NCBI GenBank assembly: GCA_948474755.1
Contig: CAOLHI010002566.1
Coordinates: forward strand, 496,001 to 560,000
DNA length: 64,000 nt
Source: Ctenosaura bakeri
Taxonomy: Eukaryota > Chordata > Lepidosauria > Squamata > Iguanidae
Reading direction: 5' to 3'
Shown here: piece after piece, positions 42,520 through 54,040 of the stretch
How positions within the stretch are numbered: position 1 is the stretch's first letter
How the letters are laid out: every line of letters begins with the position of its first letter
Made by a program: the position numbers and the translations under genes
The notes under the pieces: generated by a model
Database searches by the model: none
The model's input: only the letters and a program-made list of their open reading frames with translations
Told to the model about the DNA's origin: nothing

Positions 42520-42890
42520 GCAAACAGCTGGGGAATGTCAACCTATATAAAGAGGGACTAGAACAGGAGGAAGCTGTTGCAGGCCCAATAGAACAGTTGC
42601 CTTGTGTTCCTAATAGGATTAGCAAAACTGCTCACATTTGGACTTCTTGCTTGTGCTCCTAGAAACCTTGAACTTTGCCTCGTGTACAGACTTTGCTACA
42701 GGACTTGCTCTGGATTTACAGTGGACTGGGACTGCAAAACCCATGACCGATGACTGCTGGTGAACTGCTAGAAACTTTGCTCACAGCTGCTCTAATGAGA
42801 GAGCTGTCAACCTTGGCTGGCTGCCGGCACAGGACGGAAAAGTTCTTTGGGGCAGCAATGCAACACTCAGGGATTTAGCAATTTGGATGT
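42520..42890 (+). other. Possible LTR-like segment with TATA box
   Basis: CCTATATAAAGAGGG at about 42543 is a good TATA box followed by GC-mixed sequence, reminiscent of an LTR. No TG/CA termini, target duplication or partner copy was seen. Confidence 0.2.
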
Positions 42891-43170
42891 TTTCCCACCA
42901 AGCCTATGAAGCCCAGCTCAGTTCTAGGCATTAGTGCTTGAAAACAAACCCAAGTCAGGCGTGCAAAGGACAGCTCGGCTCCAGGCAACAACTTCTCAGT
43001 CTTTAAATAGCCTCTTATCCCTGATCAGTGATCAGAAATAATTCAGAAGAAGCTTGTGGGATGGATGAGGAATCTCCATGGGTGTATCTGGCCCGTAGGC
43101 TCAACTTTCTGTATCCCTGACCTAAATAGACTGCAAAGCTCACAATGCAGTGTCTCTTAGAGTCCTGTAC

Positions 43171-43200
43171 ATGTGCGCGCGCGCGCACACACACACACAC
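43171..43200. repeat. (GC)n(AC)n alternating purine-pyrimidine tract
   Basis: ATGTGCGCGCGCGCGCACAC and further AC units: about 30 bases of strict purine-pyrimidine alternation, starting GC-rich. Such sequence is the classic Z-DNA-forming type. Confidence 0.95.
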
Positions 43201-43361
43201 GAAATAAGCATGGTGCCCACAAAAGAAATTTGCAGGCTTTTGGTGGGAGGGAGACATTGGAACAGCACTAATAACAATGAAAACAACAACCATTGATGAT
43301 TATAATTAATGATGATATTAATATTAATATTAATATTAATAATAGATTATAATAATAATAG
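43201..43361. other. A/T-rich spacer with ATT repeats
   Basis: (ATATTA)n/(AAT)n simple repeats at about 43312-43360. No gene. Confidence 0.5.
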
Positions 43362-43581
43362 AGCCCTGGTGGCGCAGTGGTTAAATGCCAGTACTGCAAG
43401 CCACAAGCCACAAGGTTGTGAGTTCGATCTTGCCGGGCTCCAAGGTTGACTCAGCCTTCCATCCTTTCGCAGGTCGGTAAAATGAGTACCCAGCTTGTTG
43501 GGGGCATGTATAGAAAATGTTTCGAAATACATGCTATTTGTAAGTTGTTCGCCGCCTCGATCCATATGGAGAGGCGGGATA

Positions 43582-43586
<5 letters not shown>
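43362..43586 (+). mobile_element. tRNA-derived SINE, second family, full length
   Basis: The tRNA-like head carries an A box (TGGCGCAGTGGTT) and B box (GAGTTCGATCTTG). The body reads CCTTCCATCCTTTCGCAGGT and AAAATGAGTACCCAGCTTGT, and the tail GCCGCCTCGATCCATATGGA then GAGGCGGGATACAAA. The GCCGCCTC...GAGGCGGG tail can fold as a hairpin and resembles lizard L2 3' ends, suggesting L2-type mobilisation (inference). CAAGCCA is duplicated in the head. Confidence 0.8.

Positions 43587-43623
<37 letters not shown>
43586..43623. repeat. (AT)n microsatellite
   Basis: About 18 AT units replace the AAATA tail seen at the end of the related SINE copies. Confidence 0.96.
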
Positions 43624-43626
<3 letters not shown>

Positions 43627-43664
43627 ATATCATCATATCATATCATTATATTAGAATTATTATA

Positions 43665-43775
43665 TCATCATCGTCTTTATTTATACCCCACTTTTTTCTG
43701 ATAAGGACTCCAAGTGGCTTGCAATAATTAAAAAAAAAACCTCACACAGTTAAAAATCTCTGAATACAAAGGTTA
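43665..43775 (-). mobile_element. L2-like LINE 3' end fragment
   Basis: TTTATTTATACCCCACTTTT then GACTCCAAGTGGCTTGCAAT is the reverse complement of an L2 3' end. Only about 100 bases are recognisable. Confidence 0.5.
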
Positions 43776-44312
43776 AAACACAGATTAAACGGTCCAATAA
43801 GAATGAAAACAAAGTCTTTAAAAATAAATCTCTTCCGTCAGCCTGAGCTGAACCCTATATTTGCGCTTAGAATTTGTGCTTAGAATTCAGGTTTAGATGG
43901 AATAAAAGAGTCCTGCCATTTACCTTCACCCCTAGCAGGAGAGCTGCTGCCCCAAATTCCAGTCAGACCCCTTTCCAAGATACTATACAGAGTAATAGGA
44001 ACATTGAGTTGGCTGTGGACCATTTGGTCCAACTGCAATTATTGCAGGAACCCCCTGCCAAAATATCCCTGAGAGATGGGTCCCCAACTTGTTTAAAAAC
44101 TTCTAATGAAAGAATATTCACTACTCTCTCTTACACTATCTTATCCCACTGTAGAACAATTTTTAGCCTCAGGAAGGACTTCATAATATTACTCAGAAAT
44201 ACCTGTATTTTTTTTTTCTTACAATTTGAATCCATTGGCTTAGCTCTTATCCTCTGGAGCAGCAGAAAATAAGGTTGTTCCATCTTCCTTATTATTGTCC
44301 TTTCCGATATTT

Positions 44313-44868
44313 CATAGAATCATAGAATCATAGAAATGTAGAGTTGGAAGAGACCCCAGGGGCCATCCAGTCCAACCCCCTGCCATGCAGGAACACCCTC
44401 AAAGCACTCCTGACAGATGGCCATCCAGCCTCTGCTTAAAAACCTCCAAAGAAGGAGACTCCACCACACTCCACGGAGGCAGCAGATTCCACTGCCGGAC
44501 AGCCCTGACCGCCTGGAAGTTCTTCCTGAGGTTCAGGTGGAGTCTCCTTTCCTGCAGCTTGAATTCATTGCTCCTTGTCCTGGTCTCTGGAGCAGCAGAA
44601 GACAAGCTCACTCCTTCCTCTACATGGAATCCTTTCAAATATTTAAACATGGCTCTCCTGTCCCCTCTTAACCTTCTCTTCTGCAGACTAAACATACCCA
44701 GCTCTCTAAGTCTATCCTCATAAGGTTTCATGGCTTCCAGGCTCCTCACCATTTTGGTTGCCCTCCTCTGGACTTGCTCCAGCTTGACCACGTCCTTCTT
44801 GAATTGGGGTGCCCAGAACTGGACACAGTATTCAAGATGAAGTCTAACCAAAGCAGAGTAGAGTAGCG
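44313..44868 (-). mobile_element. Young CR1 LINE inside the old CR1
   Basis: The tail has three ATCATAGA units. A single minus-strand frame (44878-44399) reads from [20 protein letters not shown] to [19 protein letters not shown] without interruption. That is the most intact C-terminal segment in the window, 159 codons. It is truncated before the RT domain. Confidence 0.93.
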
Positions 44869-44924
44869 ATTGTTGCATTGCCTCTCAATTTACCCTTCTC
44901 CAACCAAAACATACCCAGCTTCTT

Positions 44925-45127
44925 CAACCTTTCCTCCTAAGTCTTGACTTCCAGACCTTTTACCATGTCAGTTGCCTTCTTCAGGACCTTTTCAACCTTT
45001 CCTTGTAAAGCTTGACTTTGAGACCTTTACCATGTTGGTTGCCGTCTTCTGGACATCTCCAACCTTCCCTTCTTAAGGCTTGACTTTAAGTTCTTTTCTA
45101 TATTGGTTGCCCTCTTCTGGACGCTTT
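44925..45127. repeat. Tandem triplication inside old CR1
   Basis: Three units of about 67-68 bases beginning CAACCTTTCC at 44925, 44993 and 45060. Each carries a CTTGACTT...GACC/TTCTTTT...GGTTGCC..CTTCTGGAC segment. It is degenerate and local to this copy. Confidence 0.75.
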
Positions 45128-45215
45128 CCAGCTTCTCAAACTCTCTTCTTAAACTCCGGTGTGCCAAACTCCAGACAGAGTTTAATCCAAGCAGAACAGA
45201 AGAATATTGTTTTAT

Positions 45216-45861
45216 GTCTGAGTAGCTTTTTTGCTCCAGACCCATTGGGGGTTTTTTCCCCCCTTTATTTGGATCTTTTTCGTGGGTACTTCGGCAAACC
45301 TCCGAGTTTGCACGCAAGCTTTTATTTTTCATTGTTTCTCGTTTGTTGCATCTTGGCTCCAGTCCTTGTTGGCACTTCCCACCTTAGTTGTGGTGTTTAG
45401 AAGGAGTGATTAGTCGCAACTCTCCGGGGTGTTATCTTTCTCGTCCCAGAATGGGCCTAAGGAAATGGAGCATGCCAAGCGCGAAACGTTCAGCCAAAGA
45501 GATTTCATAGAGAAACAAGTAGATCTCTTCACGGAGCCATGCCTAGGCAAAATGGTAACAAAAGGCTTTTGGGAAAGCAGAGCCTCTCATCTCTGGGTTA
45601 AGCATGTAAAGAACTTGCAGTGGGCTGATCTTATTAATGCTTACCGAGGAGTAAGTCTCAGTGAGCTCAATGGGATTTATGGCCAAAGACATCAAAGAGC
45701 TCCAATCTAAGGCCCCAAATCCATTTGCTAATCCTGACTACATAAGATCCAGTGGATCAGTGGGATTTTTGGGAGTGTTGACTTGCCATTTAACAGCTGA
45801 TTCAATGGGTCTACTTTAGCTGGAGCTAGCAACTGGCTTTGGGCTGTAGACTCCAGTCCAA
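45216..45861. other. Unassigned intergenic sequence
   Basis: No recognised gene. The 93-aa plus-strand frame at 45429-45710 has no domain. Confidence 0.4.
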
Positions 45862-46044
45862 GGCCATTTCCGCACTAGACTGTTAATGGCGCTATGATTC
45901 CACTTTCAACATCCTATGGAATCCTGGGGTTTGTAGTTTCGGGAGGGGCCGGCTGGCCCCTCCTGAAACTGCAAACCCCAGAATTCCATAGGATGTTGAA
46001 AGAGGAATCATAGCACCATTAACAGTCTAGTGCAGAAATTTGGC
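45862..46044. mobile_element. Foldback MITE, complete, right end mutated
   Basis: GGCCATTTCCGCACTAGACT at the left; AGTCTAGTGCAGAAATTTGG at the right. The arms are nearly identical and each contains an extra ATGG/CCAT-type change in TGTTAATGGCGC and GCACCATTAACA. The paired change suggests it existed before the copy moved or that the arms exchange sequence. Confidence 0.82.
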
Positions 46045-46210
46045 ACGGCATGCTTATATGTAAGCCGTTAAGCTCAATGGGAATGATTTCTGAATCTGCA
46101 CAGGATCCAGGGATATTTTAGAGGTGTGTGCATTTTTCTCCTCTTAACTTGACATGCTTATTTGAATTGTATGGCTTCCGCAGTGTGCATTTTTCAAACA
46201 TACCTAGGTG

Positions 46211-46402
46211 TTGTCATTGCTGCATGCCCTCAAGTTGTTTCTGACTTACGGTGACCCTCGGGTGAAACAATTATGGGGTTTTCTGGGGCTGAGAGTATGC
46301 GACATGCCCACGATGGCCCAGTGGGTTTCCGTGGCTGACCAGGGAATCAAACCCTTGCCTCCAAAGTCATAGCCCAAGGCTCAAATGTTTGCACCACGCT
46401 GG
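46211..46402 (-). mobile_element. Sauria-type tRNA SINE, minus strand
   Basis: GCATGCCCTCAAGTTGTTTC then TGACTTACGGTGACCCTCGG is the reverse-complemented BovB-like tail. GCCCAGTGGGTTTCCGTGGC and the degraded tRNA-like head (TCAAATGTTTGCACCACGCT) follow. The mid-portion (TTGCCAAGA...GAGGAAGGC) is deleted. Confidence 0.75.
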
Positions 46403-48495
46403 ATCACCTATATATAGAGCAAATATGTTGGTGCCCAAAAGTAGATTCCCAATTGAAAATTATGGCTTAAAATATATAGGTGCATATTTGAACATGAAGG
46501 ACTATGAAAACTGATATTTTGCCAAAGGCCATACAGTCATCCCTGTATTCCAGGTGGTAGATTGATGCAGAAATGGGACAGACTTTGGAATGAACCTGTG
46601 TGGCATTGACTCAGATCAGTAATGGATTGATCCATCGATCTATCCATCCCCACTGTAAATATAAAAGTTATATCATTTATACAGTGGGCTCCAGGGAGAG
46701 TGCCAATCTATCCCTTTTTATCCTTTATAACTCTGGGCATTAGAGGGTTGCGTTGCATTTGGCATGTTATAATTTCTTTGCTGTATATTATCATATTAGA
46801 TAGGGGTGCAAAATGTGAACTGTGGAGCACGTGTGCCCCTATGGACATTTTTGTTTTCTCTATCTATCTATCATATATGTACACACACACACACACATTC
46901 ATATGCCTCAAATACCCCCAAGGGATGTGTGGGCAATTTTGCCATGCCATTTTGGGCTCAATAGAAGCCTTTTTTCCCAATAGAAAATGAGTTGGAAGCC
47001 ATTTCAAGCTTAGGAAAAAACTTTTTTTCTTTCTGACATGTAGCAACCACTCCTATTAGAAAAAAAGACACCCCCCATGGTATCCAAAATGGCCAAGGGA
47101 GGATCTGAAGAATGGAGAAGTTGCCTCTGCTTCCCATGGGGATTTGGAGACAAGAAAAATCAACATGGGTGGGGTGCCCTTGGGAGGTGGTCCTCCAAAG
47201 TCCCCTTTGGGGCACCCATATGATGTGCCTACCCTAATATTAGTCCTGTAAAGATGCAAGGACCCCCCCGCCCTTTGAGGCAATCTGTGCATGCTCCAAT
47301 CTTTCTTGTTAGCTCTGCCGGCAGAGCAATAAAGGAATGGAACAGGGAGAAAAAAAATCTCTCCTCTTTATTTCCAATTAGCATTCTTGCTTGACCCAAT
47401 CCCATATCCTTTCTTCACCCAGTGGCGAACCGTTCTTTCTTAATACATCTCCATTCATTTATCATAATAGCCCTTGAAGTATCAGTGGAGAAAAGAAGAG
47501 TTAGGATGAAAAGAAGCTGGTTAATTCTGGTGGAGGTTAATTTGGAAAAAACGCTCAGCAGCCAGTGGAGCAAAGAAATCATGGGGTATGGGGAAAAAGC
47601 ACGATTACAGACTGGATAAGCGGCATGTTATAGGGCCTGCCTTTTTAAAACAGGGTCCCGTCTCTCCAAAGTTGTGGACGGTCCAATGCCTTCATCCTTC
47701 CACCACCGATGCCCACCCGGGGAATGTTTATCGCTGACAGCCACCTGGACCGGGATGGAGGGAAAATTAAAAACAGTTTCAATCAAAGCCACCTGCAGTC
47801 TTCAGTCGCCTTCCCCTCCCCATTGGGTTTCCCTAACTGGGCTCTCTGCCAGCGCTCCCATCTTTCCTCCTTCCCCAAATTCCCTGGCACCAGTTTCCAA
47901 GCAACAATATTTGAGATACAGCTATGAACACACGATGATTATTTTATTATATGTTCCTCCTGTTGCTTCACCAAGAGACTCCCCGGGTGAAAACTGCCAA
48001 GTTAGAAGTTCTCAAATGCATGCTGGGATGGAAGGGGAGAAGCCGGGGGCTTGTGGCTTTCCAACGGCCAGGAACAGAGCAGGTTGGAATGTCCCGGACC
48101 CCACAAAGCAAAGGAAGCCTCTTCGAATATGGGGCTCAGTAGATCTTTGGGGATCTCTAAACCCCTAAGCTATCCCATGGGAAGAACACTCTCTGGGTCA
48201 CCTCAGAGGGGCACCAAGTGATGCCCCACAGTGCCTCCAAGTTTAAAAGTTAACATTTCTCAAAGCAAGAAGTGGAATCCACAGCAACATTGTTGGGGCA
48301 TACGAGGGCCTTAGCTTGCCTGGGCATTTCCAAAAAAGACCACCGGTATGCAAAGAGAGATGATTAACCTTAACAAAGCCAAGATCCTGCCTCTTTACCT
48401 TCCACCCACCTGTCCCTTGATAAGCCTCCGGTTCTGCCAGAGCAAGGTCTCTTGCTCTGGATAGCTGTCCTTGGTCCTGAACAGCTTGAGTCAGA
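46403..48495. other. Long stretch without recognised genes
   Basis: A (TATC) patch and a (CA)n run (46858-46899) are the only simple repeats seen. The 164-aa plus-strand frame at 47674-48168 lacks any domain or splice context. No LINE or MITE ends were recognised. Confidence 0.4.
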
Positions 48496-48674
48496 GGCCA
48501 TTTCTGCACTAGCCTGTTATAGCGTGATGATTCCACTTTCAACATCCTCTGGAATCCTGGGGTTTGCAGTTTCGAGAGGGGTGCCCGGCCCCTCCCGAAA
48601 CTGCAAACCCCAGGATTCCAGAGGATGTTGAAAGTGGAATCATCACGCTATAACGGGCTAGTGCGGAAATGGCC
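48496..48674. mobile_element. Foldback MITE, complete, TSD AGA
   Basis: GGCCATTTCTGCACTAGCCT ... GGGCTAGTGCGGAAATGGCC with AGA at 48493-48495 and 48675-48677. The arms are almost perfect and the loop is short (GAGAGGGGTGCCCGGCCCCTC). It is one of the best-defined copies. Confidence 0.87.
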
Positions 48675-48677
48675 AGA

Positions 48678-50254
48678 CACAGCTACTGGGAATCTGTTTT
48701 TTCCCCTTGTTTTATGTTGCTGGAGGCCTTGTGTCCTATAGGCCTTGCTTAAAGCCCCATGAATTAACACCCAACCTGGCGTTAGAGACTTTTCAAATGT
48801 ACACTGGCTGTTAGTGCTATTTTATTGCCTCTTTTGGCAAGCAATAATGACACTTCCCTGAATGCAATGTAAGCAGGAAGGTCTGAGGACATTTTTAAGT
48901 CATGTCTTCAACCCTGACAGATGGGAGCATACAAGCCATGCTTACTTGAGGAACAGAAGATTGCTGCAAATTTAGGGCTACCCTCTATCATTATGAAGAG
49001 TGAGGCTGCTGACCCTCAAGCGTTGTCATTTGGGGTGGAGAATGGGGGTTAATGACATCACTGACCCTCTCATCACAACAGCAGTTTTAGAGGATGGCCT
49101 ACAATTGCTTTGGGGTGGCTTCTGACTAGATAATCCCAATCCAGACTGACATCCTTTTGGAGTTTTATGCACTCCTAAGTTATCCTGTGGATGTGGTAGT
49201 ACTTTTTTTGGCCATGGCCTAGCCTCTGGATCCAATTCACAGTTGCATAACTGGAATTTTGCAAGTGGAGCCATAGTGCATACGGTTGCATGTCCTTGGA
49301 TAGTGCATAAGTGTTCATCAGTGCCTTCAACGTACCACTTGATGCATTGGGATTGTGAATGCAGCAAGCGTGTTCATAGACACACAACCAGTTGCCCAAG
49401 GCTGGCGTTCAACAGAAGGGTGGTATAGTACCACCATAACATAACTGGGTGAGTGTACATTTATATTATGCAAGCAAATTGTAGGATGTGGGCTAACACA
49501 TTGGAGAATGCAACTAAACAACCTTTGTTTTTGCATGGGGAAGGGAGCAATAAACAACAATAAACAACTTTCATTTTTCTGCATAGGGAAGGGAACTGGG
49601 GGATAGCAGTACAACTGACCCTCCCTCATCTCAGCGACAGTTTTAGAGGATGCTGCAAAGGGTGGTCAACAGTTGTTCTGGAACTGCAGCTGGCTGGACA
49701 ATCCAGAAATAGTCAAAATGACCAACACAAGTAATGTTATTTACTGTGCTCTCTCAGCAAAGGAACTGGACAAATATTTGCAAGGGCAGCAAGAGCAGAG
49801 GCAGCAAATATTCCCTCCGGTTTTGCCAGCTGGAAAGTCGCTGCTTGCCTCTTTCCTTCCAGCTCCAACCACCGCCCTCCTCCGGCTGCAACCTCAATTC
49901 CTCTGCCCCTCTCCTTCGGCAATACTAATCCCTTTTCAGGGGGCTTAGCCATCACTGTCAGCTGTTTCTTTCTGGGAGGACACAGGGTCACAAGCACATA
50001 ATTGTGATTCAGCAGACGACTGCTCCGTCTAATAGGCTCTTCACCTTGCTAAGTATAGGGCTAGCACGGTCATGATTGTAGACATCAAGAGCTTTGTGGT
50101 CTGGAGACATCTCCTTGACCTGCTGGGCTTCTTGTGCATGCCTGGAGTTGATGGCGAATCCCATTCCTCTGTTCCTTAAAACTGAACGAGTAAACATTTT
50201 GATTATTTGAATACACATTTGTCAACCAGTAACATTAGTTTTGAAGAACTTATG
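48678..50254. other. Long stretch without recognised genes
   Basis: Direct repeats of CAACAATAAACAACTTT type occur near 49540-49580, with CTTTGTTTTTGCATGGGGAA and CTTTCATTTTTCTGCATAGG as related segments. No exon or transposon recognised. Confidence 0.4.
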
Positions 50255-50500
50255 GAGCCCTGGTGGTGCAGTGGTTAAATGCCAGTACTGCAAGCCACAA
50301 GGTTGTGAGTTCGATCCTGCCTGGCTCCAAGGTTGACTCAGTCTTCCATCCTTTCGCAGGTTGGTAAAATGAGTACCCAGCTTGTTGGGGGCATGTATAG
50401 AAATGTTTCGAAATACATGCTATTTGTAAGTTGTTCGCCGCCTCGATCCATATGGAGAGGCGGGATACAAATAAATAAATAAATAAAAATAAAATAAAAA
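50255..50500 (+). mobile_element. tRNA-derived SINE, second family, full length
   Basis: Nearly the same as 43362-43586 but without the duplicated CAAGCCA. It has an A box (TGGTGCAGTGGTT), B box (GAGTTCGATCCTG) and tail GAGGCGGGATACAAATAAAT with an A-rich end. No clear target duplication was seen. Confidence 0.82.
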
Positions 50501-50547
50501 TCAGTGGGATATATATTTTAGAGCTGTGGTAGACAACACAAGCAGAC

Positions 50548-50690
50548 TACATGCTCTGCTCAGCTTTTTTTGGAGTCTCAGTTCCCATCAGCTATGTTGG
50601 ATTGAGCTGATGGGTGAGGTAGTCCAATGAGATCAGGAGGACCACCTCCCATTTGTTGGGAGTTAGAGTTTCCCAAGCTGTTAGCCCTTT
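50548..50690. mobile_element. hAT-like MITE candidate
   Basis: GAGTCTCAGTTCCCATCAGC and GAGCTGATGGGTGAGGTAGT followed by TGGGAGTTAGAGTTTCCCAA resemble the interior of short hAT-derived elements. The ends are not defined. Confidence 0.4.
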
Positions 50691-52309
50691 GGAGAAATTC
50701 TATGAAAGCTCAAGCTGCGAGGCATCAGCCTTCTTTTAGCAGACCTGCAGAAAAAGCACATCCCAATCTCTGTGTGGCTTCCCTGAACTGGAGGCTGACT
50801 TGAAAGCAAAACAAGGCAGGCAGTTTCAGGTTCCAAACGTAAAATTTTTTACTAATAAGCTTTACAATTACACATGCATTGGAGAAACTAGAGTCTAATT
50901 AACTAACAAAAGGATTAGGGAAGATAGTAGCTTCATTCTTAACTCACCAACTTCTTGGTGGAGAGGCTAGCATAGCAGAGAAAAGAGGCTAGAATCAAGA
51001 TGGCCAAAGGTGCAAAGAGAGAGAGGTGTGGTCTTCTATGTAAGGTCAGTGACTGACTCCAGGGTGTATCCTAGGCCACATGTTCTGGATACCATAGCCA
51101 ATCATTTTAAATAACAGACAGCAATAGTTGAGACTTTAGATAAAAGGCCAGGGGGGTATTTACATACAAAGGAAAATTAACCCCATGCTAGGTAAGACCC
51201 ATTTGTCCTAGAACAAGAATGGGGGAGAGAGAATGCCAGAATTTTCCAACATCATTTTTATAAGAGGCACTCCCTCCAACACATCAGACGAATCCCCGTT
51301 TCCCGCCCCGCCACAAGCCCTATCTAATATATAAAAGTCAAAGTTTGTTTGTCTGTGTTAGGTGAAGACCTCATATGATTGGCTGCCTAAGTACATTCTG
51401 TGGAATCCTGGAGCTTGCAGTTTAGGGAGGGACCCTTAGGATTCTCAGCCAGAGAGCCCTGAATAGGTTGGTTGCTACGAAACGAGATCTAGCAGCAAGG
51501 AGGAGGGCAGTCTATTCCCTCAGGAACCGAACCTCTGAATGTTAGTAACTCTAAATACAGATTGGATTGGAGAATATGGAGAAAAGTTGCAGGTACTGGA
51601 CAAGACAATTTGGAGAATTAGAGACACAGGATCAGATCTTTCTAACAAGTATTACTTATGAGAAAATAAAATCCGGGGCAATGCTAGTCTTTTATAAAAT
51701 CGAATTGGAAACTGACTTCCTACAATTTTCGTAGGAAAAAAAAGTAAAATCTGCAAAACCGTGACCAATGAAACATGGAAGGTGGAGATGCCGAATCAGT
51801 TTTTCATTGCGATGGGACTCGACATTACTTAGACTGTAAGCATATCTGATCGGGATGACATATGTCTGTCAGGGAAACATTACATTTGACCAATGGCTTG
51901 TTATGTCCAAATGAGATGGACGGATACGAATCATCCGTAATGCCTCTTCTGAGCCGATGGGAGCCAAAAGGCCGCTTGGATGAGTGCTTGCATCATAATT
52001 AAATTTAAAAATGCACACTAATATCTGAATGTCTGCCCAAACGGATTTCGTCACAACCCCCTTCTTTCGCGAATGAAAATCTTTTTAAACTGATTAATGG
52101 AACCAGTTCATCAAGGATGCCATAATCCTATTCCGTCTACATGTCTACCAGGACGCAAGCAAGCTCCTGGGCATCCCAGGTCAGCAGTGGCATCGCCCCA
52201 AATTTATGGCCATAATATCCTTCCGTTTTAATTCCTGAATCTCTTTTTCAAAATAACCCTTGCTATTTCAAATTCTCTGTGCAAGTGCATTCCAATTTTA
52301 AAAATATAG
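50691..52309. other. Unassigned, with a MITE-like scrap
   Basis: At about 51394-51455, CATTCTGTGGAATCCTGGAG then GACCCTTAGGATTCTCAGCC resembles the middle of a foldback MITE left arm and loop, without termini. Nothing else was recognised in this stretch. Confidence 0.4.
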
Positions 52310-52985
52310 CTTTTTTTTTAAATATTTTTTTTAATTTTTATTGATTATACAGGGGGGAAAAAACACAAACACAAAAATAAAACACCATGTGATACAACTA
52401 ATAGTAAAACAAAAAAATTTCAACCAAAAACAAACTTGCATTATTATTTCTCTCTTATATAATTACCATCAAAAACTTATTCAGTTTATTCTATATCAGA
52501 CTACTTATATATTTTTATTACCTATCTCTAATTCTTATTCTCATTATACTCATTATTATTATAGTAATATCATTCTTAATTCTATATTTTTCCCTTAAAT
52601 TTAATCTAATGCTATTACTAAATATAATCTTACTACTTAACATATTAAACTATCTCTAAAGGTAAACCCGCTCCCCAAAGCCAATTATATTTTAACTTAC
52701 TTTTTGTTTTTTTATTTGTTTTTTGTTTTGTTTTACAAAATTAAACAACTCAACTCCAATTTAAACAATACACCACATTATTATCACAAAAAAAGGTGAA
52801 TAAACCCACCCCCCAGAGCCAACTTTTTATTTAATCCATTTTCCAAAATTGCCATTCTTCTTGTGAAAGGGTAGCTTTACCATCTCTTATCAAAGCTTTT
52901 TCCAAAAATGTTTCCCAAATTTCTTCAAAATCATTCCCTTTTACTAAACCTTTCATAAATCTAATTCTACATGTTAATTATAAAA
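52310..52985 (-). mobile_element. L1 LINE 3' end, minus strand
   Basis: Reverse-complemented from about 52950, it encodes FEEIWETFLEKALIRDGKAT then LSQEEWQFWKMD and a stop, which fits the end of L1 ORF2. A long T/G-rich 3' UTR follows, and the poly-A end is seen as runs of T at 52312-52345. AAAAATATAGCTTTTTTT is present on both sides (about 52302-52318 and 52982-52998) as a likely target-site duplication. Confidence 0.68.
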
Positions 52986-52998
52986 ATATAGCTTTTTT

Positions 52999-54040
52999 TA
53001 AAAAAAGAAATATGCTTTGAATCTGTCCTTTCTCTTATCAGCAGGGTGACAGCAGAAAAATCCAAGGGAATGTGTGAACAGAGCAGACGATTCTCAACAA
53101 TTTCTTCTTCTTTTTTAAAAAAAATCAGGCATCTATGGCACAAAAGTGTATTTCCGTTTCATTCTCTTTCTTTTTAAATATTTTTATTAACATGTATTTA
53201 ATATATAAAGCAATATATAGGGGATTAAAAGGACAAGCAGTAAATAAATTCTCATCCACAACTTCTTGAATTTGTCTTTTTCTAGGTCCAGCACAGGGAT
53301 GAATGCATTTGTCGGTCTTGCTTTCTCCCGCGTTGGAATTGTTCTTAAACAAACTCAAATTCGTTGAATTTACATATGGCAAAATATGCAAATTTTTGCA
53401 AATTCACATCGAAAGCAAATGAGTTGCACCCCTTCAGGCCTATTTATGCTGCAACTCTTACAACCCCAATACAAGTTAGGATTCATAGGAGTCACATTGA
53501 GCAGCATCTGCAATATACCTTTCGCCTAGATGGATAAATCCATCATTTTCAGGGTTTTTCCCCTCTTTTCTGTCAGCTCCTCTTCTCTGTTTGCCTCTTC
53601 CTCCGACAACCTCCAAGATTTCCTTCCATTTCTTTGGACGCACTGCTTGGTGTGCAATAGTAAAAGAACAAAATCATAAAGCAAAATTGGGAAAAGAAAA
53701 GGGGTACTTCATGTTTGCAATACCAAAAACATTTTTGTTACATGAAAGACGGAAGCCACTGATGCTCTGAGTGAGACTTAAATGCTGCTCTTCCCTGGCC
53801 GTAGAGTTTATTTTTGCACCTATGATGATCCAGGTTGGAGGGTAACAACAGATGGGCTTCGGAAACTGATATTTCCCCTTCCTAGATATAAGGGTTATGG
53901 ATGTTTCATCCCTGTATTTGAGTACCACCTTGTTCAACCCAGGACTGAATTACGGTGGCTCCCCAAAACTCTTGCTTGATGAATTTAATTTTTAAGTTCA
54001 TTTTTCCATTTCAGTCCATTTATTTCTAAAAAAATCACGA
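52999..54040. other. Unassigned A/T-rich sequence
   Basis: A further L1-tail-like patch (TTTTTAAATATTTTTATTAA) lies at about 53171-53190 but lacks coding sequence. No exon recognised. Confidence 0.4.

Larger units (their letters stand above)
43985..45215 (-). mobile_element. Old CR1 LINE, split by a younger CR1
   Basis: Two parts, 43985-44312 and about 44869-45215, both minus strand and strongly diverged. The first has GAATCCATTGGCTTAGCTCT and TCTGGAGCAGCAGAAAATAA; the second has GGTTGCCCTCTTCTGGACGC and AAACTCTCTTCTTAAACTCC. The second contains a segment triplicated in tandem (44925-45127). No useful frame remains. Confidence 0.8.

Noticed and set aside
43362..43440. tRNA gene (A and B boxes present)
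   Set aside because: The tRNA-like sequence continues into a SINE body and recurs at 50255. No complete cloverleaf could be drawn.
47674..48168. 164-aa plus-strand open frame
   Set aside because: Proline- and serine-rich by base composition, no domain, no flanking splice sites consistent with an exon.
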